In this document: piece after piece, positions 37,394-45,998 of the stretch
Numbering within the stretch: the first letter of the stretch is position 1
Layout of the letters: each line of letters begins with the position of its first letter
Assembly (NCBI GenBank): GCA_031291305.1
Contig: JARLJH010000063.1
Span: 62,001 to 126,000, forward strand
Source of the DNA: Rhodoferax sp.
Lineage (GTDB): Bacteria; Pseudomonadota; Gammaproteobacteria; Burkholderiales; Burkholderiaceae_C
Direction of reading: 5' to 3'
Length of the DNA stretch: 64,000 bases
The notes under the pieces: generated by a model
Seen by the model: the letters and a program-made list of their open reading frames with translations, nothing else
Told to the model about the DNA's origin: nothing
Databases searched by the model: none
Translations under genes and position numbers: made by a program

Positions 37394-38428
37394 ATGACCA
37401 AGAAAATGAAAGTCGCCCAGGTCGAACAATTCGGCCAACCGCTGGTACTGAAGGAACTCGATATTCCAACGCCTGGCCCCGGCCAGATTTTGGTCAAGAC
37501 CGAAGCCTGCGGTGTCTGCCACACCGACCTGCATGCCGCTGGTGGCGACTGGCCGCTCAAGCCTGCACTGCCCTTCACGCCTGGTCATGAGGGCATCGGC
37601 ATCGTCACCGTACTGGGCACCGGTGTGACGGCGGTGAAGGTGGGCGACCGCGTAGGCGTGCCGTGGCTGTACTCGGCCTGCGGGCATTGTGAGTTCTGCC
37701 TGGCGGCCCAGGAGCCGGTCTGCGCCGAGGCACAGTTCGGCGGCTACACGAAAAACGGTGGTTTTGCCGAATACATCGTCGCCGACCCGAATTATGTTGC
37801 GCACATCCCCGCCGGTTTGTCCGCAGTCGACGCCGCACCGTTGATCTGCGCTGGCATCACTTCTTATAAGGGCATCAAAGAGACCCAGGCTCGGCCGGGC
37901 GAATGGGTCGTGATCTCGGGCATTGGCGGGCTGGGGCATCTGGGCGTGCAATACGCCAAGGCCATGGGCCTGCATGTGTGCGCGGTGGACATCGACGATG
38001 CCAAGCTGGATCACGCCAAGCGCCTGGGTGCTGATGCCATGGTCAATGCCAAAAGCGGTGATCCGGTGGCCGCCGTGGTGAAGGCGACGGGCGGCGGTGC
38101 GCACGGTGTGCTGATCACGGCACCCTCCTTGCCGGCTTTTGAGCAGGGCGTGTGCATGACGCGCAAGCACGGCACCTGCGTGCTGGTGGGCATTCCGCCC
38201 GGCGAATTTCCGACCCCGCTGTTTGACGTGGTGGCCAACTGCATCACCATCCGAGGCTCCTTTGTCGGCAATCGGCGCGATATGGCCGAGGCACTGGCCT
38301 TCGCGGCCGACGGCAAGGTCAAGGCCGATATCGAGTTGCAGCCGCTGTCGGCCATTAACACGGTCTTCGAGCGCCTAGCAAAAGGCGAGGTGCCATCGAG
38401 GGTTGTTCTTGATTTCTCCGGTAGTTGA
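37394..38428 (+). CDS. adhP: Zinc-dependent alcohol dehydrogenase, AdhP type
   Basis: This is a medium-chain dehydrogenase of 344 residues. Catalytic zinc ligands lie in EACGVCHTDLH and the GHEGIG motif. The structural zinc site is complete (CGHCEFC...C), and the NAD-binding glycine motif is SGIGGLGHLGVQYAKAM. It resembles AdhP enzymes preferring short primary alcohols such as ethanol and propanol. It lies 30 bases after pntB in the redox operon, so its NADH could feed the transhydrogenase. The substrate is inferred from family resemblance. Confidence 0.92.
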   Translation: MTKKMKVAQVEQFGQPLVLKELDIPTPGPGQILVKTEACGVCHTDLHAAGGDWPLKPALPFTPGHEGIGIVTVLGTGVTAVKVGDRVGVPWLYSACGHCEFCLAAQEPVCAEAQFGGYTKNGGFAEYIVADPNYVAHIPAGLSAVDAAPLICAGITSYKGIKETQARPGEWVVISGIGGLGHLGVQYAKAMGLHVCAVDIDDAKLDHAKRLGADAMVNAKSGDPVAAVVKATGGGAHGVLITAPSLPAFEQGVCMTRKHGTCVLVGIPPGEFPTPLFDVVANCITIRGSFVGNRRDMAEALAFAADGKVKADIELQPLSAINTVFERLAKGEVPSRVVLDFSGS

Positions 38429-38485
38429 AGCGACAAGCGCGCATTCCTGCTTGACCTTGAAATGCATGCTTAACTACATTCGGCC

Positions 38486-39205
38486 ATGAGGAACAAGCCG
38501 CTCGTTGCCAGCAGCCAAGTGGAGATGCATCGAAGTGGACGGGAGGCTTGGTTGCGCGCCGCCGTGCTTGGATCAGACGACGCCATCGTTTCGACCGCAA
38601 GTCTTATGATTGGTGTGGCGGCTTCCTCTGCCTCCAAAGTGGCCATTTTGGTCGCCGGTGTGGCGGGCTTGGTAGCTGGCGCCATGTCTATGGCTGTGGG
38701 TGAATATGTTTCCGTCAGCTCGCAACGCGACGCGGAACAAGCTGACATGGTGCTGGAAAAAAAGGAACTGGCGACTGAGCCGCAAGCCGAATTGCAGGAG
38801 TTGGCCATGATCTACGTGAAACGCGGTTTGGAAGGCACACTTGCGATGCAAGTTGCCAAGCAACTCAGCGCCCATGACCGGCTCGGTGCCCATCTGCGCG
38901 ATGAGCTCGGAATTGACCATGCAAGCCGCGCGCGTCCGCTGCAAGCGGCGTGGATTTCAGCGCTGAGTTTTGCCGCCTTCGCCGTGGTTCCGATTGTTGC
39001 GTTGCTCATGGCACCGGCGACTCTGCGCATCCCCATGATCGCGGCTTGCTCACTGATGAGTCTCGCAGCGCTCGGTGCATTGGGCGGTCACCTTGGTGGC
39101 GCGCCACTCGGCCGTGCCGCATTGCGCGTTACCCTCGGTGGCACACTGGCCATGACGGTCACGGCCATCATCGGTCGTATGCTTGGCGTTTACACGGGCT
39201 CATAG
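38486..39205 (+). CDS. VIT1/CCC1-family iron/manganese transporter
   Basis: The 239-residue membrane protein has the VIT/CCC1 layout. An N-terminal helix with LRAAVLGSDDAIVSTASLMIG is followed by hydrophobic segments, the charged cytoplasmic stretch EKKELATEPQAELQELAMIY and the segment DRLGAHLRDELGID, then three C-terminal helices. Family members move ferrous iron or manganese out of the cytosol in exchange for protons. Its place in a dehydrogenase operon, 57 bases after adhP and two bases before the NAD(P)HX repair gene, is unusual. A metal-homeostasis link to the enzymes is only a guess. Confidence 0.88.
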   Translation: MRNKPLVASSQVEMHRSGREAWLRAAVLGSDDAIVSTASLMIGVAASSASKVAILVAGVAGLVAGAMSMAVGEYVSVSSQRDAEQADMVLEKKELATEPQAELQELAMIYVKRGLEGTLAMQVAKQLSAHDRLGAHLRDELGIDHASRARPLQAAWISALSFAAFAVVPIVALLMAPATLRIPMIAACSLMSLAALGALGGHLGGAPLGRAALRVTLGGTLAMTVTAIIGRMLGVYTGS

Positions 39206-39207
39206 AG

Positions 39208-40671
39208 ATGAACTTTCAAACCGCACTCCTCGATGTCCAGCGAATGGGCGAAGCCGACCGGCTCTCAGTGGCTGCTGGCACGCCGGTGACCGAGCTGATG
39301 GGAAACGCCGGAATCTCTGTCACCGCCGAGATTGAGCGGCGTTGGTCCGTGAGGCCAGTCACCGTGCTGTGTGGGCCGGGCAACAACGGTGGCGATGGCT
39401 TTGCCACCGCCTGGTTGCTGGCAGAGGCTGGCTGGCCCGTGCGCGTGGCCTTGTTGGGCGCACGTGATCAATTGACCGGTGCTGCCCTGCACTACGCCCA
39501 GCGCTGGCAATGGGCCATTGAGCCAATGACAGCGGCCGTGCTCGACGAGGCGGAGTTGGTGGTGGATGCCCTCTTCGGCGCGGGCCTGAGTCGCGCACTG
39601 GAGGGCGCTGCTGCAGACATTCTGGCGACAGCGGCCAAGCGTGGACTGACGATCGTTGCCATAGATGTGCCAAGCGGTGTGATGGGCGACACCGGCGAAG
39701 CGCTGGGGGCTGTGGCGGCGAGGCTGACCGTCACATTTTTTCGCAAAAAACCTGGCCATCTGCTGCAACCCGGTCGACATCTGTGCGGTGAAGTTGTGGT
39801 GGCCGATATCGGCACGCCAGAATCGGTGTTTGAAGCGATCAAGCCTGACACCTTCGAAAACGACCCCGTGCTGTGGGCACACGCGCTGCCGTTGCTGCAG
39901 CCGGACGGCAACAAGTACACCCGTGGCCACGCGCTGCTCTGGGGCGGCTGGCCCACTACCGGTGCGGCCCGGATGGCCGCGCGCGCAGCCGCCAGAATGG
40001 GTGCTGGCCTGACCACGATTGCGGTGCCCGAAGTGGCGCTACCCGTCTATGCCGCAGCATTGACCAGCATCATGGTGAGCCCGGTTGCCCGGCACGAAGA
40101 CCTGCAGCAGTTGTTGGCTGACCGCCGCTACACCGGGTTGTTGATCGGCCCGGGCGCAGGCATCGGGCCCGACACCCTCGCCCGAGTGCTTGCCATGCTG
40201 GCGACCGGTCGGGCCACCGTACTCGATGCCGATGCGCTCACAACGTTCGAGAACGATCCGCCTGCGCTTGATCAGGCCATCATCGGCCCCTGCGTCATCA
40301 CACCGCATGACGGCGAGTTCCGTCGCTTATTTGATGCCAGCGGCGACAAACTGACCCGAGCACGCGCCGCCGCGCGCCGCTGTGGGGCGGTGGTGATTTT
40401 GAAGGGCAGCGATACAGTGATTGCTGCGCCAGATGGCCGGGCGATCATCAATGCCAACGCGCCGCCGACCTTGGCCACCGCTGGTGCAGGCGATGTGCTG
40501 GGTGGCATGGTGCTTGGGCTGATGACGCAAGGCATGGAGCCCTTTCTTGCCTCAGCGGCTGCGGTCTGGCTCCACGGGGCAGCTGCCGCCGACTTCGGCC
40601 CCGGTCTCATGGCAGAGGATTTACCGGACTTGATACCGGGTGTATTGCGCCGTCTTGTTAACGAGCCCTAG
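39208..40671 (+). CDS. nnr: Bifunctional NAD(P)H-hydrate epimerase/dehydratase
   Basis: This repair enzyme returns damaged NAD(P)HX to NAD(P)H. The N-terminal YjeF epimerase domain (about residues 1-205) has CGPGNNGGDGFATAWLL and VDALFGAGL. The C-terminal ribokinase-like ADP-dependent dehydratase has NKYTRGHALLWGG, VITPHDGEFRRL, VVILKGSDTVIAAPDGR and TAGAGDVLGGMVLGLM. The open frame extends to 38950 across the VIT gene, but ATG 39208 gives the family N-terminus and 487 residues. Encoding it beside transhydrogenase and dehydrogenases fits a nicotinamide-cofactor module. Confidence 0.94.
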   Translation: MNFQTALLDVQRMGEADRLSVAAGTPVTELMGNAGISVTAEIERRWSVRPVTVLCGPGNNGGDGFATAWLLAEAGWPVRVALLGARDQLTGAALHYAQRWQWAIEPMTAAVLDEAELVVDALFGAGLSRALEGAAADILATAAKRGLTIVAIDVPSGVMGDTGEALGAVAARLTVTFFRKKPGHLLQPGRHLCGEVVVADIGTPESVFEAIKPDTFENDPVLWAHALPLLQPDGNKYTRGHALLWGGWPTTGAARMAARAAARMGAGLTTIAVPEVALPVYAAALTSIMVSPVARHEDLQQLLADRRYTGLLIGPGAGIGPDTLARVLAMLATGRATVLDADALTTFENDPPALDQAIIGPCVITPHDGEFRRLFDASGDKLTRARAAARRCGAVVILKGSDTVIAAPDGRAIINANAPPTLATAGAGDVLGGMVLGLMTQGMEPFLASAAAVWLHGAAAADFGPGLMAEDLPDLIPGVLRRLVNEP

Positions 40672-40687
40672 GAGAACTCCGCAAGCG

Positions 40688-41662
40688 ATGGTTCTGAACA
40701 AGATTGGAGCCGCCCTGGAATGGACGCAGCTCCCTGACCGACCCCCCGGACCGGGCCAGATTCGAATCAAGGTCGGTGCCTGCGGTGTCTGCCGAACGGA
40801 CTTGCATGTCGTCGACGGCGAGTTGCCCAATCCAGTATTACCCATCATTCCCGGGCATGAGATCGTCGGCCGCATCGATGCTATTGGGCCCGGCGTTGAG
40901 GGCTTGAGCATTAGCGAGCGCGTTGGCGTGCCATGGCTTGGCCATACCTGCGGCGTCTGCCCCTATTGCGTGGAGCAGCGGGAAAATCTTTGCGATCACC
41001 CACTCTTTACCGGGTTCACGCGCGATGGCGGATTTGCCACGGCGACGATTGCTGATGCGCACTTTGCGTTTCCTCTCGGCGAAGTCGGCAGCGACGAGGC
41101 GCTGGCGCCCTTGCTGTGTGCTGGCTTGATTGGTTGGCGCTCGCTGGTGCTGGCTGGGAAAGGCAAGAAGCTGGGTCTCTATGGTTTTGGCGCCGCCGCC
41201 CATATCGTGGCCCAGGTCGCCAAATGGCAGGGGCGAAGCGTCTTTGCTTTCACGCGGCGCGGCGATACAGCGGCCCAGGACTTCGCCAGAAGTCTTGGCG
41301 CAGCATGGGCGGTTGCTTCGGATGAATTACCGCCTGAGCCGCTGGATGCGGCGATCATCTTTGCGGCGGTCGGCGATCTGGTACCCCTGGCACTGAAGGC
41401 AGTGCATAAGGGCGGGCGCGTGGTTTGCGCGGGCATCCACATGAGCGACATTCCGAGCTTTCCCTATGACCTGCTGTGGGAAGAGCGCCAGCTTGTCTCG
41501 GTCGCCAATCTCACGCGCCAGGATGGCATCGACTTCTTGCGCCTAGCACCGCAGATTGGCATTGTCACCAAGACGACTGTCTACCCGCTCAAGCAAGCCA
41601 ACCAAGCGCTGGCGGATTTGCGCGCCGGGCGGTTTGTGGGTGCTGCGGTTCTTGTGCCCTGA
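40688..41662 (+). CDS. Zinc-dependent alcohol dehydrogenase, second copy
   Basis: This is a medium-chain alcohol dehydrogenase-like enzyme of 324 residues with the catalytic motif GACGVCRTDLHVVDGE, PGHEIVG and the structural zinc cluster CGVCPYCVEQRENLC. The cofactor-binding glycine motif is shortened and altered (LGLYGFGAAAHIVAQVAKW), as in the AdhA-like group that also includes Mycobacterium and Rhodococcus enzymes. ATG 40688 is chosen over the longer frame at 40640, which overlaps the preceding gene; AGGAG lies 11 bases upstream. It is the last gene of the redox operon and converges on marC. Confidence 0.9.
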   Translation: MVLNKIGAALEWTQLPDRPPGPGQIRIKVGACGVCRTDLHVVDGELPNPVLPIIPGHEIVGRIDAIGPGVEGLSISERVGVPWLGHTCGVCPYCVEQRENLCDHPLFTGFTRDGGFATATIADAHFAFPLGEVGSDEALAPLLCAGLIGWRSLVLAGKGKKLGLYGFGAAAHIVAQVAKWQGRSVFAFTRRGDTAAQDFARSLGAAWAVASDELPPEPLDAAIIFAAVGDLVPLALKAVHKGGRVVCAGIHMSDIPSFPYDLLWEERQLVSVANLTRQDGIDFLRLAPQIGIVTKTTVYPLKQANQALADLRAGRFVGAAVLVP

Positions 41663-41733
41663 AAGCACGGACTCAACAACACGAAAATCAGAAATTCGGC
41701 CGATGTGCAATGGCGATTGCGATGATCGTGAAA

Positions 41734-42414
41734 TCAGCCATGGACACCCACTTGTGCTAACAGCGATTTGATGCCATCCCAACTGATCCCAACCCCAATA
41801 CACAGCATGATGAACGCTGACAGCCGTACCAGCACCATCATGCCGGTGTGGCCGATCTTGCCGCTGACACGATGTGCATAGCGGTACGTCAGCAAAATGC
41901 AAAGCGCAATAATTGCAGAGCCGATGACGGACGCAAGCAACTGAATCACCGTGTTTTTGAACGAATTGGCGTGAAAAGCGCCGACAGTGATCGCCACCGA
42001 GATGGCCCCCGCATCGATGGTCATCGGCAAGGTCAGAGGCGTGATGGCTCTTCCCAGGGCGATGAGCCTGGCTTGAGGCGCGTCCGGTATCACGTCGGCG
42101 GCTTTGGGGGCGTCGCCCAGAACCTTCCAGGCGAGCGCACAGACCACGGCGCCGCCAGCCACCTGCACCACAGGTATCGACAAACCGAACATTGCCAGGA
42201 CGAAAGAGCCAAACAGCAAAGACCCGAGAATAAAGAAGAATGCATAGAACGCGATGCGCCGCGCCAGAAACGCACGGGTTACCTCGTCACAGCCGGGCGT
42301 CATTCTCAGGAAAATTGGAGCGTCGCCCAGTGGGTTGACCACAGGCAGAACGGCACCAATGATCAAAAGAATCGCCCCGATAAGTTGGGAGAGATCTGAC
42401 CAGATCAATTGCAA
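41734..42414 (-). CDS. MarC-family integral membrane protein
   Basis: The 226-residue product has six hydrophobic segments and the UPF0056/MarC signature VLPVVNPLGDAPIFL near the N-terminus, with AITPLTLPMTIDAGAIS in the middle. The function of this family is not established; despite the name, MarC itself does not confer multiple antibiotic resistance. The only start giving a complete first helix is TTG 42414 (or TTG 42408), without a clear ribosome site. The gene converges with the redox operon at its 3' end. Confidence 0.85.
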   Translation of the reverse strand: MQLIWSDLSQLIGAILLIIGAVLPVVNPLGDAPIFLRMTPGCDEVTRAFLARRIAFYAFFFILGSLLFGSFVLAMFGLSIPVVQVAGGAVVCALAWKVLGDAPKAADVIPDAPQARLIALGRAITPLTLPMTIDAGAISVAITVGAFHANSFKNTVIQLLASVIGSAIIALCILLTYRYAHRVSGKIGHTGMMVLVRLSAFIMLCIGVGISWDGIKSLLAQVGVHG

Positions 42415-42828
42415 AGTTCGCCAGCAAGCATCTGCATTGCCGACACCAAGTTATGGAAAATAGGTTTCATGATTCGCATGCCCATGAGGGGACGTCAGCA
42501 GTTATTTAATGTCATCGATTTACTGTTGACGAGTTGTATGCCCATCAAGCAGGTTTGTTTGTTCGGCAGCGCACGTTGGGCAGCGTCGTTGTAAGGGTGC
42601 ATTGGACAGCTCACATGCCAAACAGGTTTTTCAGCCCGATACCTAGACGGTCCCCAGCGATGCGCCTGCACCCGTGCCTACACCCGGCACACGGCGGTGC
42701 CAATCGCCGCTCCCAATAGGGCGCAGCGCGTGAGCGACACCTGTGGCTCAGCATGCCGCGCGGTAAACCCAACGTGGAATATTTTCATCAGTGCGTTGTC
42801 CAACAAACACAGTAGACTGGCAATATCC
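42415..42828. other. Gene-free stretch between marC and the HD-GYP regulator
   Basis: No supported gene is visible in these 414 bases; short open frames on both strands have no recognisable products or ribosome sites. The HD-GYP gene ends at its right edge and marC starts at its left edge, so it should contain the marC promoter on the minus strand and the terminator of the signalling operon, but I could not identify either. It contains no copy of the palindromic repeat. Confidence 0.5.
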
Positions 42829-43848
42829 TCAAAACGTAAAATTTTTCTCACGGAACAATCTGAGCGCAGCATCAACGACAACTTGGTCGTACAAGATGCC
42901 GCGTTTGTCGCTGATTTCTTTCAAGGCGGCCTCAATGCCATGTCCAGGACGGTAAGGGCGGTGCGAAGCCATTGCCTCAATGACATCTGCTACAGAGATG
43001 ATGCGTGCTTCCAACTGGATTGCATCGCCTTTGAGGCCATGCGGATAGCCCGAGCCATCCATGCGTTCGTGGTGCTGCAGCACAAATTGCGCAATCGGCC
43101 ACGGAAAGTTCACTTCTTTCAGGATGTCATACCCAGCCTGTGAGTGTTGTTTGATGAGGGCAAACTCAAGTTCATTGAGAGTGCCCGGTTTGCTCAGGAT
43201 TTCTGCGGGGATCTTGACCTTCCCCACATCGTGGACGACGCTTGCCAGGTAAATGCCTTCCATTTGATGTTCCGGCAGGCCAAGTTCACCGCCAATCGCT
43301 TTTGCAATTTGTGCGACGCGTCGCTGATGTCCGGCGGTATAGGGATCGCGCATCTCGACGGTTGCCGCAATAGCCGAGATGGAGTCAAGCAGGCTGGTTT
43401 TGAGCTTTGCTTCGCTTTCCATGAGTGACCGGGTGCGTTCCTCCACCATTTCTTCCAGACGATGGCGTAGCCGGTGTAATTCCAGATGCGTATGCACGCG
43501 CGCCAACAGTTCTTCTCGCTGGAAGGGCTTGGTGACATAGTCCACCGCACCCAGTTCAAAGCCCTTCAACTTCTCCACGGTTTCAGACATGGCGCTCACA
43601 AATATCACTGGCACTTCACGCGTTTGAGGCTGCTTTTTCAATTGCTGACAGACTTCAAATCCGCTCAAGCGAGGCATATTGATGTCCAGCAGTATCAGCT
43701 CAGGCGGCTGAGCCGTTGCGGCGTACAGCGCCAGTTCCCCGCTGATGGCTGAACGAACCTCATAGCCTTCGGCCTTCAATATGTCGGTCAGGAGCCTGAG
43801 CGATGCCGGTGTGTCATCGACTGCGAGTATGTAACCCTTGCTTTTCAT
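42829..43848 (-). CDS. Response regulator with HD-GYP c-di-GMP phosphodiesterase domain
   Basis: An N-terminal receiver domain (phospho-acceptor Asp55 in LILLDINMP, Lys in YVTKPF) is joined by a coiled helix (about 120-150) to an HD-GYP domain. The latter has the metal-binding His-Asp in VVHDVGKVKIP (206-207) and the intact HHERMDGSGYPHGL motif (259-272). Such proteins hydrolyse cyclic di-GMP when phosphorylated. At 339 residues it is complete. Its start overlaps the stop of the hybrid histidine kinase gene by four bases, so the kinase is its probable partner. Confidence 0.93.
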   Translation of the reverse strand: MKSKGYILAVDDTPASLRLLTDILKAEGYEVRSAISGELALYAATAQPPELILLDINMPRLSGFEVCQQLKKQPQTREVPVIFVSAMSETVEKLKGFELGAVDYVTKPFQREELLARVHTHLELHRLRHRLEEMVEERTRSLMESEAKLKTSLLDSISAIAATVEMRDPYTAGHQRRVAQIAKAIGGELGLPEHQMEGIYLASVVHDVGKVKIPAEILSKPGTLNELEFALIKQHSQAGYDILKEVNFPWPIAQFVLQHHERMDGSGYPHGLKGDAIQLEARIISVADVIEAMASHRPYRPGHGIEAALKEISDKRGILYDQVVVDAALRLFREKNFTF

Positions 43849-45992
43849 ATGGTCCTGGGTTGATCACTGGCCGCTTCACTGAGTGCGTCAAGAATAGCCG
43901 GGTAATTGAAATACTCCACAAGGCTAGTCAGTGTATGCCCCAAATTCGAGTCAATTTCCCCCACCTGTCCAACTATCGCGGTGATGCGTTCGTTATCCAG
44001 GTTTTCCAGTGCTGCTTTCAGTTCGTTGCGCAATGAAAAAGGTAACAAGGCTAGCATAGCCGGTGTCAATTCTGCGGGTGCGGCGTGTTGCACTTCATCG
44101 GTCTGATAGACGAATATCACACCCAGTTGACGAGCCAGGCAGTCGTAGATTTCAGAGAAGCGGTAAGGTTTGCGCACGAAGTCGTCCATACCTGCATCAA
44201 ACAATTCCTGCTGCTGTTCCTTGAAGGCAGATGCCGTCACCGCAACAATTTTCACGCTGTGCCCCTCTGGCAACTTGCGTATGCGTTGTGTTGCCTCGAT
44301 CCCGTCCATCACGGGCATGCGCCTATCCATCCAGATGAGATGCGGGTGCCACTCCTTGAAAGCCTCCACACCTTGCAAACCGTCTTGCGCAACTTTAGTA
44401 TCCAACCCGATATTGCACATCAACCGTTGCAGCAACAGTTGGTTTTCGAGCTGATCTTCGACAATCAGTATGCGATAAGAAGGTTGACCCGGCGCTAATC
44501 CAAGCACCTCGCCGTGCCCCTCGCTTTCGGCTGTTGGAAGATCGGCAGTGCTCGCCAACTCAAGTGGTAGATTGACACGAAAGAGAGACCCCTTGCCCAC
44601 CGTGCTTTCAACAGTGATGTCACCATCCATCAACTGGACGAACTGGCGGGTGATGGTCAGCCCCAAACCCGTTCCGCGCTGTGCGGCACCTTCGGCCAGT
44701 TGCACAAAGGGCTCAAACAGACGTGCCTGGTCTTGCGCCGAGATACCCGGACCGGAGTCCTCCACTTCGATCAACAGATGTGCTTTGGCGTTCTGCTTGA
44801 CGCCCAAACGCAGCGTGACGCCGCCATGTTCGGTGAACTTAACCGCATTGCTGACCAGGTTGACCAGAATCTGGCGCAGCCGCGCCTCGTCACCCTTGAT
44901 GTAACGGGGAAACTCAGAGGTCTGGTCGATCAGCAGTTGCAGTCCTTTTTCATGGGCGCGAATCTGCATCATGTCAACCACATCGCGCACCATACTACCG
45001 AGGTCAAACGGCGCGATTTCCAGTTGCATGCGCCCAGCCTCGATCTTGGCGACTTCCAGCACGTCGTTGATCAGGGTCAGCAGATGTTCGCCGCTGCGAT
45101 TGATGATATCGAGGTTGCCATACTGACTGGCAGGCACGCCGGGGTCACGACGCATCATGCTGGAAAACCCGAGAATCGCATTCAGCGGGGTGCGCAGTTC
45201 ATGGCTCATATTCGCCAGGAACGCACTCTTGGCTTTGTTGGCAGTCTGTGCCGCATCACGCGCCAGCAACAGTTCCGCCGTGCGTTGCTGAACGGTGTCT
45301 TCCAGTTGATTTTTGTAGCGCTGCAGGGCCATCTGGTTGTCATGGATCGCGGCGCGCATCTCGGAAAAACGGTCAACGAGACGGCTCACTTCGTCATCTC
45401 CAGACTTTTCCAGGGGCCGGCCTTCGAACCGGTTTTGAGCCAGTTCGGTGGCGGCTTTACTGAGTGCATCCACCGGCCTGATAACGATTCTCTCAAGCAC
45501 AAACCACGCACTCAGGATAAAAGCCAATATCACGACGAACATGATCGCGGCCAGCTGATGGTGTTCTGTCTCGATTTGTGAAAGCCGGTGAAAGAAGTCG
45601 ACCTTGACGGTCAGTGTGCCCAGATCAATGCCCAGATAGATGATCTTTTTTTCCAGTACATGGACTTCTTCTCTGGGTGATGCAACTGTCTGCGCCGGAG
45701 GTTTTGTCAGAGGGTACAGCCCCCTACCCTGTGCATCATCGAGTTCGATGCTTGTCCAGTCGCTGTTTTGATCTCGCAGTGCATCGAGATTTTCGTAGAT
45801 CGTGTCGAGTTGATGGCCGAGAAGCAGCGGTGTCAATCCGACGATAACGCTATCCAGATGACGCTCTGTCGAACTGCGATATTCCGCACGAATATCTTCC
45901 AGCGAATGTGGCATCCAGTAGCCATAGAGATATCCCATCAGCAGGATACCGAAAAAGCCCAACGGCAACAACACTTTGGTACGCAAACTCAT
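43845..45992 (-). CDS. Hybrid sensor histidine kinase with C-terminal receiver
   Basis: This is a 715-residue membrane kinase. Transmembrane helices at about 8-26 and 148-168 frame a periplasmic sensor region of about 120 residues. A HAMP domain follows (171-225), then HisKA with the phospho-histidine His264 (FLANMSHELRTPLNAIL), HATPase (NLVSNAVKFTEHGG, EDSGPGISAQ, GTGLGLTI), a receiver with Asp556 (LIWMDRRMPVMDG) and a helical C-terminal segment of about 90 residues that may be a degenerate histidine phosphotransfer domain. It lies six bases downstream of a PhnD-like binding protein gene and overlaps the HD-GYP regulator gene, forming a three-gene signalling operon. Confidence 0.93.
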   Translation of the reverse strand: MSLRTKVLLPLGFFGILLMGYLYGYWMPHSLEDIRAEYRSSTERHLDSVIVGLTPLLLGHQLDTIYENLDALRDQNSDWTSIELDDAQGRGLYPLTKPPAQTVASPREEVHVLEKKIIYLGIDLGTLTVKVDFFHRLSQIETEHHQLAAIMFVVILAFILSAWFVLERIVIRPVDALSKAATELAQNRFEGRPLEKSGDDEVSRLVDRFSEMRAAIHDNQMALQRYKNQLEDTVQQRTAELLLARDAAQTANKAKSAFLANMSHELRTPLNAILGFSSMMRRDPGVPASQYGNLDIINRSGEHLLTLINDVLEVAKIEAGRMQLEIAPFDLGSMVRDVVDMMQIRAHEKGLQLLIDQTSEFPRYIKGDEARLRQILVNLVSNAVKFTEHGGVTLRLGVKQNAKAHLLIEVEDSGPGISAQDQARLFEPFVQLAEGAAQRGTGLGLTITRQFVQLMDGDITVESTVGKGSLFRVNLPLELASTADLPTAESEGHGEVLGLAPGQPSYRILIVEDQLENQLLLQRLMCNIGLDTKVAQDGLQGVEAFKEWHPHLIWMDRRMPVMDGIEATQRIRKLPEGHSVKIVAVTASAFKEQQQELFDAGMDDFVRKPYRFSEIYDCLARQLGVIFVYQTDEVQHAAPAELTPAMLALLPFSLRNELKAALENLDNERITAIVGQVGEIDSNLGHTLTSLVEYFNYPAILDALSEAASDQPRTI

Positions 45993-45998
45993 CGACGC

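Noticed and set aside
38950-39207. 5' extension of the NAD(P)HX repair gene
   Set aside because: It runs through the VIT/CCC1 gene in another frame; the extra residues are Arg/His-rich shadow sequence.
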